64,000 bases of DNA from NCBI GenBank assembly GCA_037034305.1, contig JBAGJY010000005.1, positions 263,881 through 327,880 on the forward strand. The letters run 5' to 3'. How positions within the stretch are numbered: position 1 is the stretch's first letter; each line of letters starts with the position of its first letter. The notes under the pieces are model-generated. The model was not told the DNA's origin. It saw nothing but the letters and a program-made list of their open reading frames with translations, and did not search any database. The position numbers and the translations under genes are program-made. Below are positions 8,844 to 17,796 of the stretch, piece after piece. This DNA comes from Streptantibioticus_A sp037034305 (GTDB lineage Bacteria > Actinomycetota > Actinomycetes > Streptomycetales > Streptomycetaceae).

Positions 8844-9554
8844 GTGACCAGCGCTGACCCCTTCGCCGCTCCGGCCGCCGCCACGGCCGCGGACCGTGAC
8901 GCCGCACCGCAGTTCGTGCTGCCGCTCGTGGTCCGCATCGAACGTGACGCTCCCCCGGCTCGTACCGACGCCCTGGAGACGTCGGCCCGGGCGGTGCTCA
9001 CCTTCCTGTGCGACCCGCGCACGGCGGACGGCGGCGAGTGGGCGCAGCTGCTGCGTGACTGGGAGGACGGCCGGATCCGCAAGGTGGTGCGCCGGGCGCG
9101 CGGCGCGGAGTGGCGGCGGGCGCAGTCGCTGCCGGGCATCACGGTGGAGGGCCGGTCGGCGCAGGTGCGGGTCTATCCGCCGGTGCCGCTGGACGGCTGG
9201 CCGAGGGAACTGGCCAAGTTGCAGGTCTCTGGTACCGAGTTGGCCGACCGCGAGCCGGTGGGCGCGCCGGACCCGGCGCTGCCGGTGCTCTGGCTCAACC
9301 CCGGCCTGCGGATGTCGGCGGGCAAGACGATGGCGCAGACCGGGCACGCCGCCCAACTGGCCTGGTGGGCGCTGCCGGACGCGGCCCGCGCCGCCTGGCG
9401 GGAGTCGGGCTTCGCCTTGTCCGTACGCACTCCGGAGCCGTCGCGCTGGGCCGAACTGACCGCGAGCGGGCTGCCGTTGGTGCGTGACGCGGGCTTCACC
9501 GAGATCGCGCCCGGGTCCTGCACGGTGGTCGCCGACCATCCGGCGCTGCGCTGA
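8844..9554 (+). CDS. peptidyl-tRNA hydrolase 2-like domain protein
   Basis: A 236-residue protein whose C-terminal half resembles the PTH2 (archaeal/eukaryotic-type peptidyl-tRNA hydrolase) fold. The motif LRMSAGKTMAQTGHAAQLAWW (near residue 155) corresponds to the K-x-x-AQ-x-xHA signature of PTH2. The N-terminal 150 residues are not part of the classical enzyme, which is about 120 residues long. Hydrolase activity is therefore plausible but untested. The GTG start begins VTSADPF, and the gene is divergent from the ABC ATPase. Confidence 0.82.
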   Translation: MTSADPFAAPAAATAADRDAAPQFVLPLVVRIERDAPPARTDALETSARAVLTFLCDPRTADGGEWAQLLRDWEDGRIRKVVRRARGAEWRRAQSLPGITVEGRSAQVRVYPPVPLDGWPRELAKLQVSGTELADREPVGAPDPALPVLWLNPGLRMSAGKTMAQTGHAAQLAWWALPDAARAAWRESGFALSVRTPEPSRWAELTASGLPLVRDAGFTEIAPGSCTVVADHPALR

Positions 9555-9645
9555 CCGGCGTTCCGCTTCGGCCCCGGCCAGGACCTGTCCATGCCCAGGG
9601 CCGTGTCGGCGGCGTCCACGAGGGCGGTGCGGGCGCGGTCCAGGT

Positions 9646-10233
9646 CTAGGGAGCGCCGCCTGTGGACGCCACGGCGGGCCACAGCGCGATGACCCGGTCG
9701 GCCACGGCGCGCACGTCCTGGCCCGCGGTGTCCACGACCAGGGTGCCAGGGGGGTCGGACGCCGCGATCTCCTCCAACTGCCGTGCGGTGCGCTCCAGTC
9801 GCTCACCGGCCCGGCCGCCGGTCTCCCGGCGCAGCACCCGCTCCCGCAGCACGTCCAGGCAGGCGGTGAGCCGTACCACCGTGAAGGCGGCGCCGGGCAC
9901 CGCCTCGGCGATCCACGGCAGTTCCTGCCGCAGGTCCGCGAAGACCCCGGTGAGCATCAGCCGATGATGGCCGATATCCGCGTAGTTCGCCCACACCGCG
10001 GCGAGGTTGCGGCGGGCCATCTCCCATGTCGGCAGTCCCGGCACCGGCCAGGGCTGGATACGGTCCAACTCGTCGCAGTCGAGGACGGCGTGCGCCATCG
10101 AGTCCGCGGCAAGCCGATGCGACACCTCGTGCACGGTGGTGCTCTTGCCCACGCCCGCCGCGCCGCAGATGACCAGCACGTCCACCGTGTCCGGGATGTT
10201 TCCGCCGCTTCGCCCGCCCGTTTCGGACCCCAT
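9646..10233 (-). CDS. P-loop ATPase/kinase-like protein
   Basis: A 195-residue cytoplasmic protein with Walker A VLVICGAAGVGKSTT close to the N terminus. The following sequence (AVLDCDELDRIQPWP, TVVRLTACLDVLRERVLRRETG) is like small AAA_33/shikimate-kinase-type P-loop kinases. The substrate is unknown. I placed the start at the ATG of MGSETGG because the domain begins soon after it and the upstream codons are Arg-rich. The 3' end is convergent with the PTH2-like gene. Confidence 0.82.
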   Translation of the reverse strand: MGSETGGRSGGNIPDTVDVLVICGAAGVGKSTTVHEVSHRLAADSMAHAVLDCDELDRIQPWPVPGLPTWEMARRNLAAVWANYADIGHHRLMLTGVFADLRQELPWIAEAVPGAAFTVVRLTACLDVLRERVLRRETGGRAGERLERTARQLEEIAASDPPGTLVVDTAGQDVRAVADRVIALWPAVASTGGAP

Positions 10234-10403
10234 GGCGCGCCAGTGTGGTCCGGACCGCGGTGCGCCGCCAGAGCGCAACCTCAAATCCAGCTCTGAACCG
10301 CCAGCTTGAGCACTCGCCCCCGGCCCGGACGACCGGTGGCCGTCAGGTCTCGGCGGCCCGAATTCCGGGGCGGATTGTCAGTGGCGTCCAGTACAACAGC
10401 CTC

Positions 10404-11240
10404 ATGTGGGTTTCCCTGGTCGTCGTCGCCTGGGTGGCGGCGCTGATGTCCTGCGCGCGGCTGTGCCGGGCGGCGGTGGTCGCCGCCCGGGAGTCCCAGC
10501 CGTCCGCCGAGGTTCCCGGCCCCGCGGACGGCGGTGAGCCGGAACTCGGCCTGTACGAGGCGGCGTTCCTCGCTGGCGGGCCGAACCGGGTCACCGATCT
10601 GACGATGGTGGCGATGTCCCGGCAGCGGCGGCTGCTGCTCGCCCACACCGGTTGGGCGACGGTGGTGGACCCGGTCGGCCGCGACGAGGTGGAGCGTTCG
10701 CTGATCGCCTCGATAGGTCCCGGTGGCCAGTGCCTGATACCGGCGGTGCGCAGGGGGCACGCCGCCGCCGACTGTGTGCGCGCGCTCGGTGAGCGGCTGG
10801 TCTCGGCCGGTCTGGCGGTGCCCGCGGTGGTCCGGGACGCGATGACGGCGGGGATCCGGCAGGCATGGGCCGCCACCATGCTGGTGTGCGCCCTGCTGGC
10901 CGCCTCCAGCGGCATCCACCGGGCCGGCGGCGGGGGCTCCTCGGACCTGCTGTGGTTCGTGCTGCCGCTGCTGTTGACCGTGGGGTGCCTGGTCATCGCC
11001 CGGGTGGAGGTGCACCCGTACACCCGCTGGGCCTCGCCCGCGGGTCAGGAACTGCTGCGGACGATACCCACGCCCCGGCCGCGCCGCCGCCGCTCCGGTG
11101 GTACGGCGGCGGGGCCGGGGCTGACCGGTCGCCCGCAGGACCGCACCTCGCTGATGACGCTCGCGCTGCTCGGGCCAGCGGTGCTGCGGGATCCGGCGTT
11201 GCGCGCGGCGCTGGACTGTGCGCGCCGGGTGACGTGGTAG
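10404..11240 (+). CDS. TIGR04222 domain-containing membrane protein
   Basis: A 278-residue membrane protein with an N-terminal hydrophobic segment (WVSLVVVAWVAALMSCARLC) and two closely spaced central segments (WAATMLVCALLAASS and LLWFVLPLLLTVGCLVI). Between them is the family pattern LGLYEAAFLAGGPNRVTDLTM, followed by RRLLLAHTGWATVVD, which is characteristic of TIGR04222 proteins in actinobacteria. The function is unknown. The ATG at MWVSL is the natural start because it begins the first membrane segment. Confidence 0.82.
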   Translation: MWVSLVVVAWVAALMSCARLCRAAVVAARESQPSAEVPGPADGGEPELGLYEAAFLAGGPNRVTDLTMVAMSRQRRLLLAHTGWATVVDPVGRDEVERSLIASIGPGGQCLIPAVRRGHAAADCVRALGERLVSAGLAVPAVVRDAMTAGIRQAWAATMLVCALLAASSGIHRAGGGGSSDLLWFVLPLLLTVGCLVIARVEVHPYTRWASPAGQELLRTIPTPRPRRRRSGGTAAGPGLTGRPQDRTSLMTLALLGPAVLRDPALRAALDCARRVTW

Positions 11241-11271
11241 GCACGGGCCACGGCAGGGGAGTTGGCCGTGC
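11241..11271 (+). terminator. hairpin after the TIGR04222 gene
   Basis: GCACGGGCCA pairs with TGGCCGTGC across a loop of about 12 bases, with one bulge, immediately after the TAG stop. There is no U tract, as is common for Streptomyces terminators. The 250-base gap between these convergent genes has a second perfect hairpin at 11420-11436. Confidence 0.45.
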
Positions 11272-11419
11272 GCGTGCCGGGCGCCGGGCTCCCGCGCCGG
11301 GGTTGTTCACCGTCGCGGCGGGAGTTCCGGGGCCCCGCGAACCCCTGCTGAGGCTGGTCGCCGAGTCGGCGGCAGGAAGAGTTCCGCCGGACGGCGAACA
11401 GCCCCGCCTCGCGGCCCGG

Positions 11420-11436
11420 CGCTGCCTGAGGCAGCG
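11420..11436 (-). terminator. short hairpin downstream of hemQ
   Basis: CGCTGCC and GGCAGCG form a perfect 7-base stem with a 3-base loop in the convergent gap, 57 bases past the hemQ stop. It could end hemQ transcription. It lacks a U tract. Confidence 0.35.
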
Positions 11437-11492
11437 TCCCGCGCCGCGACGGAACGCCGACCGCGGCCCGCGGCGAATCCGCCGGGGACGGG

Positions 11493-12215
11493 CTACGCCA
11501 GACCGGCCACCAGCTCGGCGACGGGCTTGCGGCGGCCCGTGAAGAACGGGACCTCCTCGCGGACGTGGCGGCGCGCCTCGGAGCCGCGCAGGTGCCGCAT
11601 CAGGTCGACGATGCGGTGCAGCTCGTCGGCCTCGAAGGCCAGGATCCACTCGTAGTCACCGAGCGAGAAGGAGGCGACCGTGTTGGCACGCACGTCCGGG
11701 TAGCCGCGGGCCATCTTGCCGTGGTCGGCGAGCATCCGGCGGCGGTCCTCGTCGGGCAGCAGGTACCAGTCGTAGGACCGCACGAACGGGTAGACGCTCA
11801 CGTAGTCGCGCGGCGTCTCGTCGGCCAGGAACGCCGGGATGTGCGACCGGTTGAACTCGGCCGGACGGTGCAGCGCCATGTTCGACCAGACCGGCTCCAG
11901 GGCGCGGCCCAGCCGGGTGCGGCGGAAGAGGTTGTAGGCCTCCTGCAGCGCGTCCGAGCTCTCGGAGTGCCACCAGATCATGATGTCGGCGTCGGCGCGC
12001 AGACCGGACAGGTCGTAGGTGCCGCGCACCGTGACGTCCTTCGCGGCGAGCTGCTCGAACAGTTCCTCGACCTCGTCCGCGTAGCCGGAGCGGTCCTCGG
12101 GCAGCGGCGAACGCAGCCGGAACACGGACCAGAGGGTGTAGCGGATCAGTTCGTTGAGGTCACGGGCCTTCTTGCCCGCGTTGGGGGCCTTGGCGGGGGC
12201 AGCATTCTCGGTCAT
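11493..12215 (-). CDS. hemQ: coproheme decarboxylase HemQ (chlorite dismutase-like)
   Basis: Final enzyme of the coproporphyrin-dependent haem pathway. It decarboxylates Fe-coproporphyrin to protohaem using peroxide. The 240-residue protein has the chlorite-dismutase fold signatures YVSVYPFVRSYDWYLL (with the reactive-Tyr region) and HGKMARGYPDVRANTVASF (proximal haem His region), and then the GDYEWILAFE strand. It lies 4 bases downstream of hemG, so the haem genes are almost certainly one transcript. The gene ends in a long convergent gap with two hairpins. Confidence 0.95.
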   Translation of the reverse strand: MTENAAPAKAPNAGKKARDLNELIRYTLWSVFRLRSPLPEDRSGYADEVEELFEQLAAKDVTVRGTYDLSGLRADADIMIWWHSESSDALQEAYNLFRRTRLGRALEPVWSNMALHRPAEFNRSHIPAFLADETPRDYVSVYPFVRSYDWYLLPDEDRRRMLADHGKMARGYPDVRANTVASFSLGDYEWILAFEADELHRIVDLMRHLRGSEARRHVREEVPFFTGRRKPVAELVAGLA

Positions 12216-12219
12216 GCGG

Positions 12220-13707
12220 CTATTCTCCCGCGCCGTCCTCGATGCCCGGCCGCAGGGTGCCCGTCGCCCGTGCGGCGAGGGCCCGCAGCGTCTGGTCGGC
12301 GGCCTTGCGGGCGCTGGCGACGCACGCCGGGATGCCCACGCCGTCGTAGAGCGCGCCGCACACCGCGATGCCCGGCAGCTTGGCGACCTGCTCGCGGATC
12401 CTGTTCACCCGCTCCGGATGGCCCACCGGGTACTGCGGCAGCCCGCCGTCCCAGCGGGTCACCCGGGCGGCGACGGGTGCGGCGCTGATCCCGGTGGCGG
12501 CGGCGAGGTCCTCCCGGGACAGGCGCACCAGGTCGGTGTCGTCCCAGGCCAGGTCGTCCTCCTCGCCGTACCTGCCGACCGACGTGCGCAGCACGAACGT
12601 GTCGGTCCCGGCCTTGTCGAGCCAGCCCCACTTGCGGCTGGAGAACGTGGACGCCTTGATGGTGTTGCGGTCCACCGAGGGCACCAGGAAGCCACTGCCT
12701 TGAGGCATGTTCAGCAGGTCGCGGCGGCGGAACGCCATGGTGACCAGCGCCATGCTGGCGTACTCCACGGTGCCCAACTCGGCCGCGGCGGCGGGCGATT
12801 CGGCGGCCAGCAGCCGCGCGGCGACGGGCGCGGGCACCGCGAGCAGCACCGCCTCGGCCGCCAGCACCGACCGGCCGCCGGTCCCCTCGACGACCGCCTG
12901 CCAGCCGGAGGCGGTGCGGCGCAGCTCGCGCACCGCGGCACGGGTCCTGATGTCCGCGCCCGCCGCCCGGCAGGCCTGCGCCACCGCGAGCGGGAGCCGT
13001 CCCACGCCGCCGCGCACGCCCATGAACACGGGTCCGCCCTGCCCGGCCGCGGCGGCGGCCCGGCGCTGGCTGTCGCGTACCGCCTCGATCAGCGAGCGGC
13101 GACGGCGTGCCGCCTCGTAGAGATGGGGGACGGCGGCGCGCAGCGAGATCTGGTAGGCGTTGCCCGCGTAGACCCCGCCGAGCAGCGGCTCGACCAGCCG
13201 GTCCACCACCTCCCGGCCGAGCCGCGCGGCCACGTACTCGCCGATCGCCACGTCGTCGCCGATCTCGGTGCGCGGCAGCACATGGTCCAGCGGCAGCCGG
13301 GCCAGCCCCGCGGGCGAGAGGACCCCGGAGGCGGACAGCGGTCCCAGGTCGCCGGGTACGCCCATGATGTGGCCCCCCGGCATCGGCCGCAGTCGACCGC
13401 GGGTCCACAGCGCGGCGCGGGCGGTGGCGGGCGGCTCCAACTCGTCGCCGATCCCGACCTCACGCGCCAGTTCCACCGCCTCCGGGCGCCGCGCGAGCAT
13501 CGACTCCGCGCCGAGGTCGACCGGTACCCCGGCGATCTCGTCGGCGTACAGCTTGCCGCCGAGCCGGTCCGAGGACTCCAGCAGCGTCACCCGGGCCCCG
13601 CCGGTGACGAGCCGGAACGCGGCGGCCAGTCCGGAGATCCCGCCGCCGACCACGAGGACGTGCCCCGCGCCGGATCCGTGCTCGGACCGTTGCCGCACCG
13701 CGTTCAT
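12220..13707 (-). CDS. hemG: HemY-type coproporphyrinogen/protoporphyrinogen oxidase
   Basis: FAD-dependent oxidase of 495 residues with the dinucleotide-binding motif VLVVGGGISGLAAAFRL at the N terminus and ESSDRLGGKL after it. The C-terminal CGALYDGVGIPACVASARKAAD is the second FAD-contacting motif of this family. In Gram-positive bacteria this type (also called HemY or CgoX) oxidises coproporphyrinogen III, and the neighbouring hemQ fits that reading. The ATG at MNAVRQ is 23 bases after the hemE stop. The frame is open further upstream only as a shadow of hemE. Confidence 0.94.
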   Translation of the reverse strand: MNAVRQRSEHGSGAGHVLVVGGGISGLAAAFRLVTGGARVTLLESSDRLGGKLYADEIAGVPVDLGAESMLARRPEAVELAREVGIGDELEPPATARAALWTRGRLRPMPGGHIMGVPGDLGPLSASGVLSPAGLARLPLDHVLPRTEIGDDVAIGEYVAARLGREVVDRLVEPLLGGVYAGNAYQISLRAAVPHLYEAARRRRSLIEAVRDSQRRAAAAAGQGGPVFMGVRGGVGRLPLAVAQACRAAGADIRTRAAVRELRRTASGWQAVVEGTGGRSVLAAEAVLLAVPAPVAARLLAAESPAAAAELGTVEYASMALVTMAFRRRDLLNMPQGSGFLVPSVDRNTIKASTFSSRKWGWLDKAGTDTFVLRTSVGRYGEEDDLAWDDTDLVRLSREDLAAATGISAAPVAARVTRWDGGLPQYPVGHPERVNRIREQVAKLPGIAVCGALYDGVGIPACVASARKAADQTLRALAARATGTLRPGIEDGAGE

Positions 13708-13730
13708 GCCGTCCACTGTGCCACCCGCCG

Positions 13731-14798
13731 TCAGCGTGCCTCGGTCGTGGTGTGGACGAACTCCACGAGGCGGGTGAGCGCGTCCGGGTCGGTGTTGGGC
13801 AGCACGCCGTGCCCGAGGTTGAAGACGTGTCCCGGCACGGCCTTGGCCGAGTCCAGCACCTCGCTCGCCTTGGCCCGCACGGCCTGCTCGGGGGCGAACA
13901 GCACGGCGGGGTCGAGGTTGCCCTGGAGCGCCTTGTCCGGCCCCACCCGGCGGGTGGCCTCGGCGAGCGGTACCCGCCAGTCGACGCCGACCACGTCCGC
14001 GCCCGCCTCTCCCATCAGGCCGAGCAGTTCGCCGGTGCCCACGCCGAAGTGGATGCGCGGCACGTCGTACGGTGCGACCGCCTCGAAGACCTTCGCCGAG
14101 GCGGGCATGACGCAGCGCCGGTAGTCCTCGGGGGCGAGCGCGCCGACCCAGGAGTCGAAGAGCTGCACGGCGGAGGCGCCCGCCTCGATCTGCACCTTCA
14201 GGAAGGCGGCGGTGATGTCGGCGAGCCGGTCGAGCAGGTCCGCCCACAGTCGCGGGTCGCCGTACATCAGCGCCTTGGTGCGCTCGTGGTTGCGGGACGG
14301 GCCGCCCTCGACGAGGTAGCTCGCCAGGGTGAACGGCGCGCCCGCGAAGCCGATCAGCGGGGTGCCGCCGAGTTCGCCGGTCAGCATGCCGATCGCCTCG
14401 GTGACGTAGCTGACGTCGTCGGGGTCCAGCGGGCGCAGCCGGTCGAGGTCGGCGCGGGTGCTGATCGGTTCGGCGACCACCGGGCCGACGCCCGGCTTGA
14501 TGTCGAGGTCGAGGCCGATGGCCTTGAGCGGGACGACGATGTCGCTGTAGTAGACGGCGGCGTCCACCTTGTGGCGGCGTACCGGTTGCAGGGTGATCTC
14601 GGTGACGAGGTCGGGGCGCGTGCAGGATTCGAGCATCGCGGTGCCCTCGCGCACCTTGCGGTACTCGGGCAGCGAACGCCCGGCCTGCCGCATGAACCAC
14701 ACCGGGGTGTGCGGCACCGGCTCGCGTCGGCAGGCCCGGATGAAAGCCGAATCGGCGGTCCGGTGGCGTGCTTGGTCTGTCCGCTGCTGAGCATTCAC
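13731..14798 (-). CDS. hemE: uroporphyrinogen decarboxylase
   Basis: Converts uroporphyrinogen III to coproporphyrinogen III in the cytoplasm. The 355-residue protein has the first signature TPVWFMRQAGRSLPEYR and the second GFAGAPFTLASYL, and the substrate-binding Tyr/Asp regions (YYSDIVVPL, FDSWVGALAPEDY). Length is standard. It heads a hemE-hemG-hemQ run on the minus strand and is divergent from the DUF3000 gene across 123 bases, where its promoter should lie. Confidence 0.96.
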   Translation of the reverse strand: MNAQQRTDQARHRTADSAFIRACRREPVPHTPVWFMRQAGRSLPEYRKVREGTAMLESCTRPDLVTEITLQPVRRHKVDAAVYYSDIVVPLKAIGLDLDIKPGVGPVVAEPISTRADLDRLRPLDPDDVSYVTEAIGMLTGELGGTPLIGFAGAPFTLASYLVEGGPSRNHERTKALMYGDPRLWADLLDRLADITAAFLKVQIEAGASAVQLFDSWVGALAPEDYRRCVMPASAKVFEAVAPYDVPRIHFGVGTGELLGLMGEAGADVVGVDWRVPLAEATRRVGPDKALQGNLDPAVLFAPEQAVRAKASEVLDSAKAVPGHVFNLGHGVLPNTDPDALTRLVEFVHTTTEAR

Positions 14799-14921
14799 GG
14801 ATGAATCTTCGCACGCGCCGAATGTCCACCGAATGCCGACCGGGTGTCAGCCGAAGGAGCGACCCGCCCATACCGGCGTTCTTCCCGTGCCGAGGGGTGC
14901 CAGCGGCCTAGTCTTCCGGGC

Positions 14922-15545
14922 ATGGTCGCGGCTCAGGGGCACCTCGTGGACGAGGATGGGGCACCGCTCGTATTCCAACGGGCGGTGGAGGCACTGGAAT
15001 CGGCGCGGACGCGGGCCGAGGTGGAACTGGCGCAGATCCCGGCCCCCAAACGGCTGGCGCCGCACGCGTACGCGGTGGAGGCGTCGGTGGTGGTCGAGGG
15101 GGAGGAACTGGCGGACGGCAGGCTGGTGCTGTTGCACGATCCGGCCGGGCAGGAGACCTGGCACGGCACGTTCCGGGTGGTCACCCTGGCCCGTGCGGAG
15201 CTGGAACCGGAGATGGCGGCCGACCCGTTGCTGCCCGATGTGTGCTGGTCCTGGCTGACCGGTGCGCTGGCCGCGCGGGGGGCCGGATACACCGAGCCGA
15301 GCGGCACCGTCTCGTGCAGTTCCTCGCACCACTTCGGGGCGTTGGCGGATCGTGCGGCCAGTACGGAGATCGAGGTGCGGGCGTCCTGGACGCCCGACGA
15401 CACGGCGGCCGGTTTCCCCGACATGGCGGCGCATCTGGTGGCGTGGTGCGAGCTGCTGTGCACCGGTGCCGGGCTGCCTCCGGCACTGGGCGAGGGGGGT
15501 GGCGGCGGGGTGGTGTCGCTGCCGAACCGTCGTGGCCCGCGATAA
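14922..15545 (+). CDS. DUF3000 domain-containing protein
   Basis: A 207-residue actinobacterial protein of unknown function. It has the conserved stretch QIPAPKRLAPHAYAVEA, then LVLLHDPAGQETWHGTFR and DVCWSWLTGALAARGA, which I associate with DUF3000. It is soluble, with no signal or membrane segment. Its position beside hemE is conserved in Streptomyces. The ATG at MVAAQG starts just before the conserved region. The shared divergent region with hemE suggests possible co-regulation, but nothing shows a role in haem synthesis. Confidence 0.85.
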   Translation: MVAAQGHLVDEDGAPLVFQRAVEALESARTRAEVELAQIPAPKRLAPHAYAVEASVVVEGEELADGRLVLLHDPAGQETWHGTFRVVTLARAELEPEMAADPLLPDVCWSWLTGALAARGAGYTEPSGTVSCSSSHHFGALADRAASTEIEVRASWTPDDTAAGFPDMAAHLVAWCELLCTGAGLPPALGEGGGGGVVSLPNRRGPR

Positions 15546-15793
15546 CGATCCACGGTAACGGTCGGTTGCCGGACGGCGGAGGAGATGTCCGTCGTTGATC
15601 GATCCGTTGGCTCTTTTGTTCGGAACCGATCAGCCTCGTACCCGACTTGCCCGAATTGTTACGCAATAAATCGTGATCTTTCCCTAAAGGCCTGTTCCGA
15701 TACTGCCGAAGAGGACTGTGACCTTTATCCCCTCGGAGCACCGGCCCCCTCCCCCACCGGCCGGTCCGGTTCCGCCACGCCACAGGAGGCCCG
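15546..15793. promoter_or_regulatory. unusually AT-rich leader upstream of the response regulator
   Basis: Bases 15600-15700 are much richer in A/T than their surroundings (for example TTGTTACGCAATAAATCGTG near 15657-15676). This fits a regulated promoter or an RNA leader. Repeats related to TGATCG occur at 15596 and 15628 in inverted orientation. I cannot assign a -35/-10 pair with correct spacing. Confidence 0.4.
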
Positions 15794-16456
15794 GTGTCGG
15801 TTCTTCTCGACCACCCCACAAGCCTGGTCGCCTACCGCCCGATCAAGCCGACGGCCATGGTCGTCGTCGCCGACCCGCGCGTCCGCAGCACTGTCACCCG
15901 GCATCTGTGGGCACTCGGCGTACGCGACGTGATCGAGGCGTCCTCGATCGCGGAGGCCCGTCCCCGGGTCGGCACTCCACGCGACATCTGCGTCGCCGAC
16001 GTACACCTGCCCGACGGCTCCGGGCTCACCCTCCTCGCCGAGACCAGGGCGGCGGGCTGGCCCAACGGACTCGCCCTCTCCGCCGCCGACGACATCGGCG
16101 CGGTACGCAACGCGCTGGCCGGTGGCGTCAAGGGCTACGTCGTCACCGGCACCCGTACGAACGTAGGTCTCGCACAGCGGCCCGGAGCCGCCCCGATCGG
16201 GGCACCCGGCGCCCGTATGCAGCGCCGCCCGCCGGGCGCCCCCGGCCACCCCGGCGGATACCGGGAGCTGTCCGGACGCGAGGTGGAGGTGCTCCGGCTG
16301 GTGGCCGAGGGGCAGTCCAACAAGGCGATCGGCGTGTCGATGGGGCTGTCCGCCCTCACCGTCAAGAGCCATCTGGCCCGAATCGCCCGCAAGCTCGGCA
16401 CCGGGGACCGGGCCGGAATGGTCGCCGTGGCACTGCGTACCGGCATCATCCACTGA
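15794..16456 (+). CDS. LuxR-family response regulator
   Basis: A 220-residue response regulator with an N-terminal receiver-like domain and a C-terminal LuxR/NarL helix-turn-helix. The likely phosphoacceptor Asp is in CVADVHLPDGSGLTLL near residue 73. The DNA-binding part reads LSGREVEVLRLVAEGQSNKAIG, followed by the recognition helix in SALTVKSHLARIARKLG. A Gly/Pro/Ala linker of about 35 residues joins the two domains. No histidine kinase is adjacent, so it is an orphan here. It has been placed next to RNase D and the fad genes in other Streptomyces. Its targets are unknown. Confidence 0.9.
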   Translation: MSVLLDHPTSLVAYRPIKPTAMVVVADPRVRSTVTRHLWALGVRDVIEASSIAEARPRVGTPRDICVADVHLPDGSGLTLLAETRAAGWPNGLALSAADDIGAVRNALAGGVKGYVVTGTRTNVGLAQRPGAAPIGAPGARMQRRPPGAPGHPGGYRELSGREVEVLRLVAEGQSNKAIGVSMGLSALTVKSHLARIARKLGTGDRAGMVAVALRTGIIH

Positions 16457-16478
16457 GCTCCAGCCGCCCGGCGGTCAG

Positions 16479-16514
16479 CGCGCCCGTTCATGGAACGTTC
16501 CATCGACGGGCGCG
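16479..16514. promoter_or_regulatory. 36-base nested inverted repeat
   Basis: CGCGCCCGT (16479-16487) and ACGGGCGCG (16506-16514) are perfect complements around a central palindrome ATGGAACGTTCCAT (16490-16503), all on one centre at 16496/16497. It lies 22 bases after the regulator stop and 31 bases before the RNase D start. It could be a terminator hairpin, but the long central palindrome is also a good operator shape. Confidence 0.65.
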
Positions 16515-16545
16515 ACGCATGAGTCGTCCCGGCTACCCTTGACGG

Positions 16546-17793
16546 GTGACCGACGCCCGAGAGACCGCAGCAAGCGAAGCAATCCCGGCGCCGGTCCCGC
16601 TGCTGGACCCGCGCGAGGGCATCCCGCCGGTGACCGCCAGCCCGGAGGCGCTCGCCGCAGTCGTGTCGGCATTCGCCGCGGGCACCGGTCCCGTCGCCGT
16701 CGACGCCGAGCGCGCTTCCGGCTACCGCTACGGGCAGCGGGCCTACCTGGTCCAGCTGCGCCGTGCCGGAGCAGGGACCGCGCTGATCGACCCCGTCGCC
16801 TGTCCTGACCTGTCCGCGCTGGGCGAGGCCCTCGCCGACACCGAGTGGGTGCTGCACGCGGCCACCCAGGACCTGCCGTGCCTGGCCGAGATAGGGATGC
16901 GGCCGGGACGGATCTTCGACACCGAACTCGCCGGACGGCTGGCGGGCTTCGCCCGGGTGGGACTGGGCGCCATGGTGGAGAACGTGCTCGGTTACGCCCT
17001 GGAGAAGGGCCACTCGGCCGTCGACTGGTCCACCCGCCCGCTGCCCGAGCCGTGGTTGCGCTACGCCGCGCTCGACGTGGAGCTGCTGGTCGACCTGCGC
17101 GACGCGCTGGAGGCCGAACTGCGCGAGCAGGGCAAGCTGGAGTGGGCGCTGCAGGAGTTCGCGGCGATCGCCGCCGCGCCGCCGCCCGCACCGCGTACCG
17201 ACCCGTGGCGCCGCACCTCCGGCATGCACAAGGTGCGGCGGCGCCGACAGCTCGGCGTGGTACGGGAGTTGTGGACGGTACGGGACGAGATCGCGCGGCA
17301 GCGCGATGTCTCCCCCGGGCGGGTGCTGGCCGACGCGGCGATCGTGGCCGCGGCCCTGGCGATGCCGCCCAACGTGCACGCGCTCGCCGCGCTGCCCGGC
17401 TTCGGCAACCGGATGGGCCGCCGTCAACTGGAGGTATGGCAGGCCGCGGTGGACCGGGCGCGGTCGCTGGCCGAGCGGGACCAGCCGCAACTCGGCCCCG
17501 TCCAGCCGGGGCCGCCGCCGCCGCGCTCGTGGACCGACAAGGATCCGGCCGCCGCGGCCCGGCTCAGCGCCGCACGGGCGGCGGTGAGCGCGCTGGCGGA
17601 GCGGCTCAACGTGCCGCAGGAGAACCTGGTGGCGCCGGACGCGGTACGGCGGGTGTGCTGGGAGCCGCCCGCGGAGCCGACCACGGAGGCGGTCGGCTCC
17701 CGCCTCGCGGAGCGGGGCGCGCGGCCCTGGCAGATCGAGCTCGTCTCGGGCGTCATCGCCCGGGCGCTGACGGCTGTTCAGCCCGAGGGCTGA
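16546..17793 (+). CDS. rnd: ribonuclease D
   Basis: DEDDy-type 3'-5' exoribonuclease acting on tRNA and other structured RNA. The 415-residue protein has the exonuclease motifs VAVDAERASGYRYGQRAYLVQL, LHAATQDLPCL (second Asp) and LRYAALDVELLVDL (third Asp with Tyr). After these comes an HRDC domain, seen as RDEIARQRDVSPGRVLADAAIVAAA from about residue 245. The GTG start follows the nested palindrome. The length and domain order match actinobacterial RNase D proteins. Confidence 0.93.
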   Translation: MTDARETAASEAIPAPVPLLDPREGIPPVTASPEALAAVVSAFAAGTGPVAVDAERASGYRYGQRAYLVQLRRAGAGTALIDPVACPDLSALGEALADTEWVLHAATQDLPCLAEIGMRPGRIFDTELAGRLAGFARVGLGAMVENVLGYALEKGHSAVDWSTRPLPEPWLRYAALDVELLVDLRDALEAELREQGKLEWALQEFAAIAAAPPPAPRTDPWRRTSGMHKVRRRRQLGVVRELWTVRDEIARQRDVSPGRVLADAAIVAAALAMPPNVHALAALPGFGNRMGRRQLEVWQAAVDRARSLAERDQPQLGPVQPGPPPPRSWTDKDPAAAARLSAARAAVSALAERLNVPQENLVAPDAVRRVCWEPPAEPTTEAVGSRLAERGARPWQIELVSGVIARALTAVQPEG

Positions 17794-17796
17794 CGC

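Noticed and set aside
12220..14871. Single 883-codon frame spanning hemE and hemG as a fusion
   Set aside because: The part over hemE is out of the true hemE frame. The real hemG starts at the ATG at 13707 just before the FAD motif.
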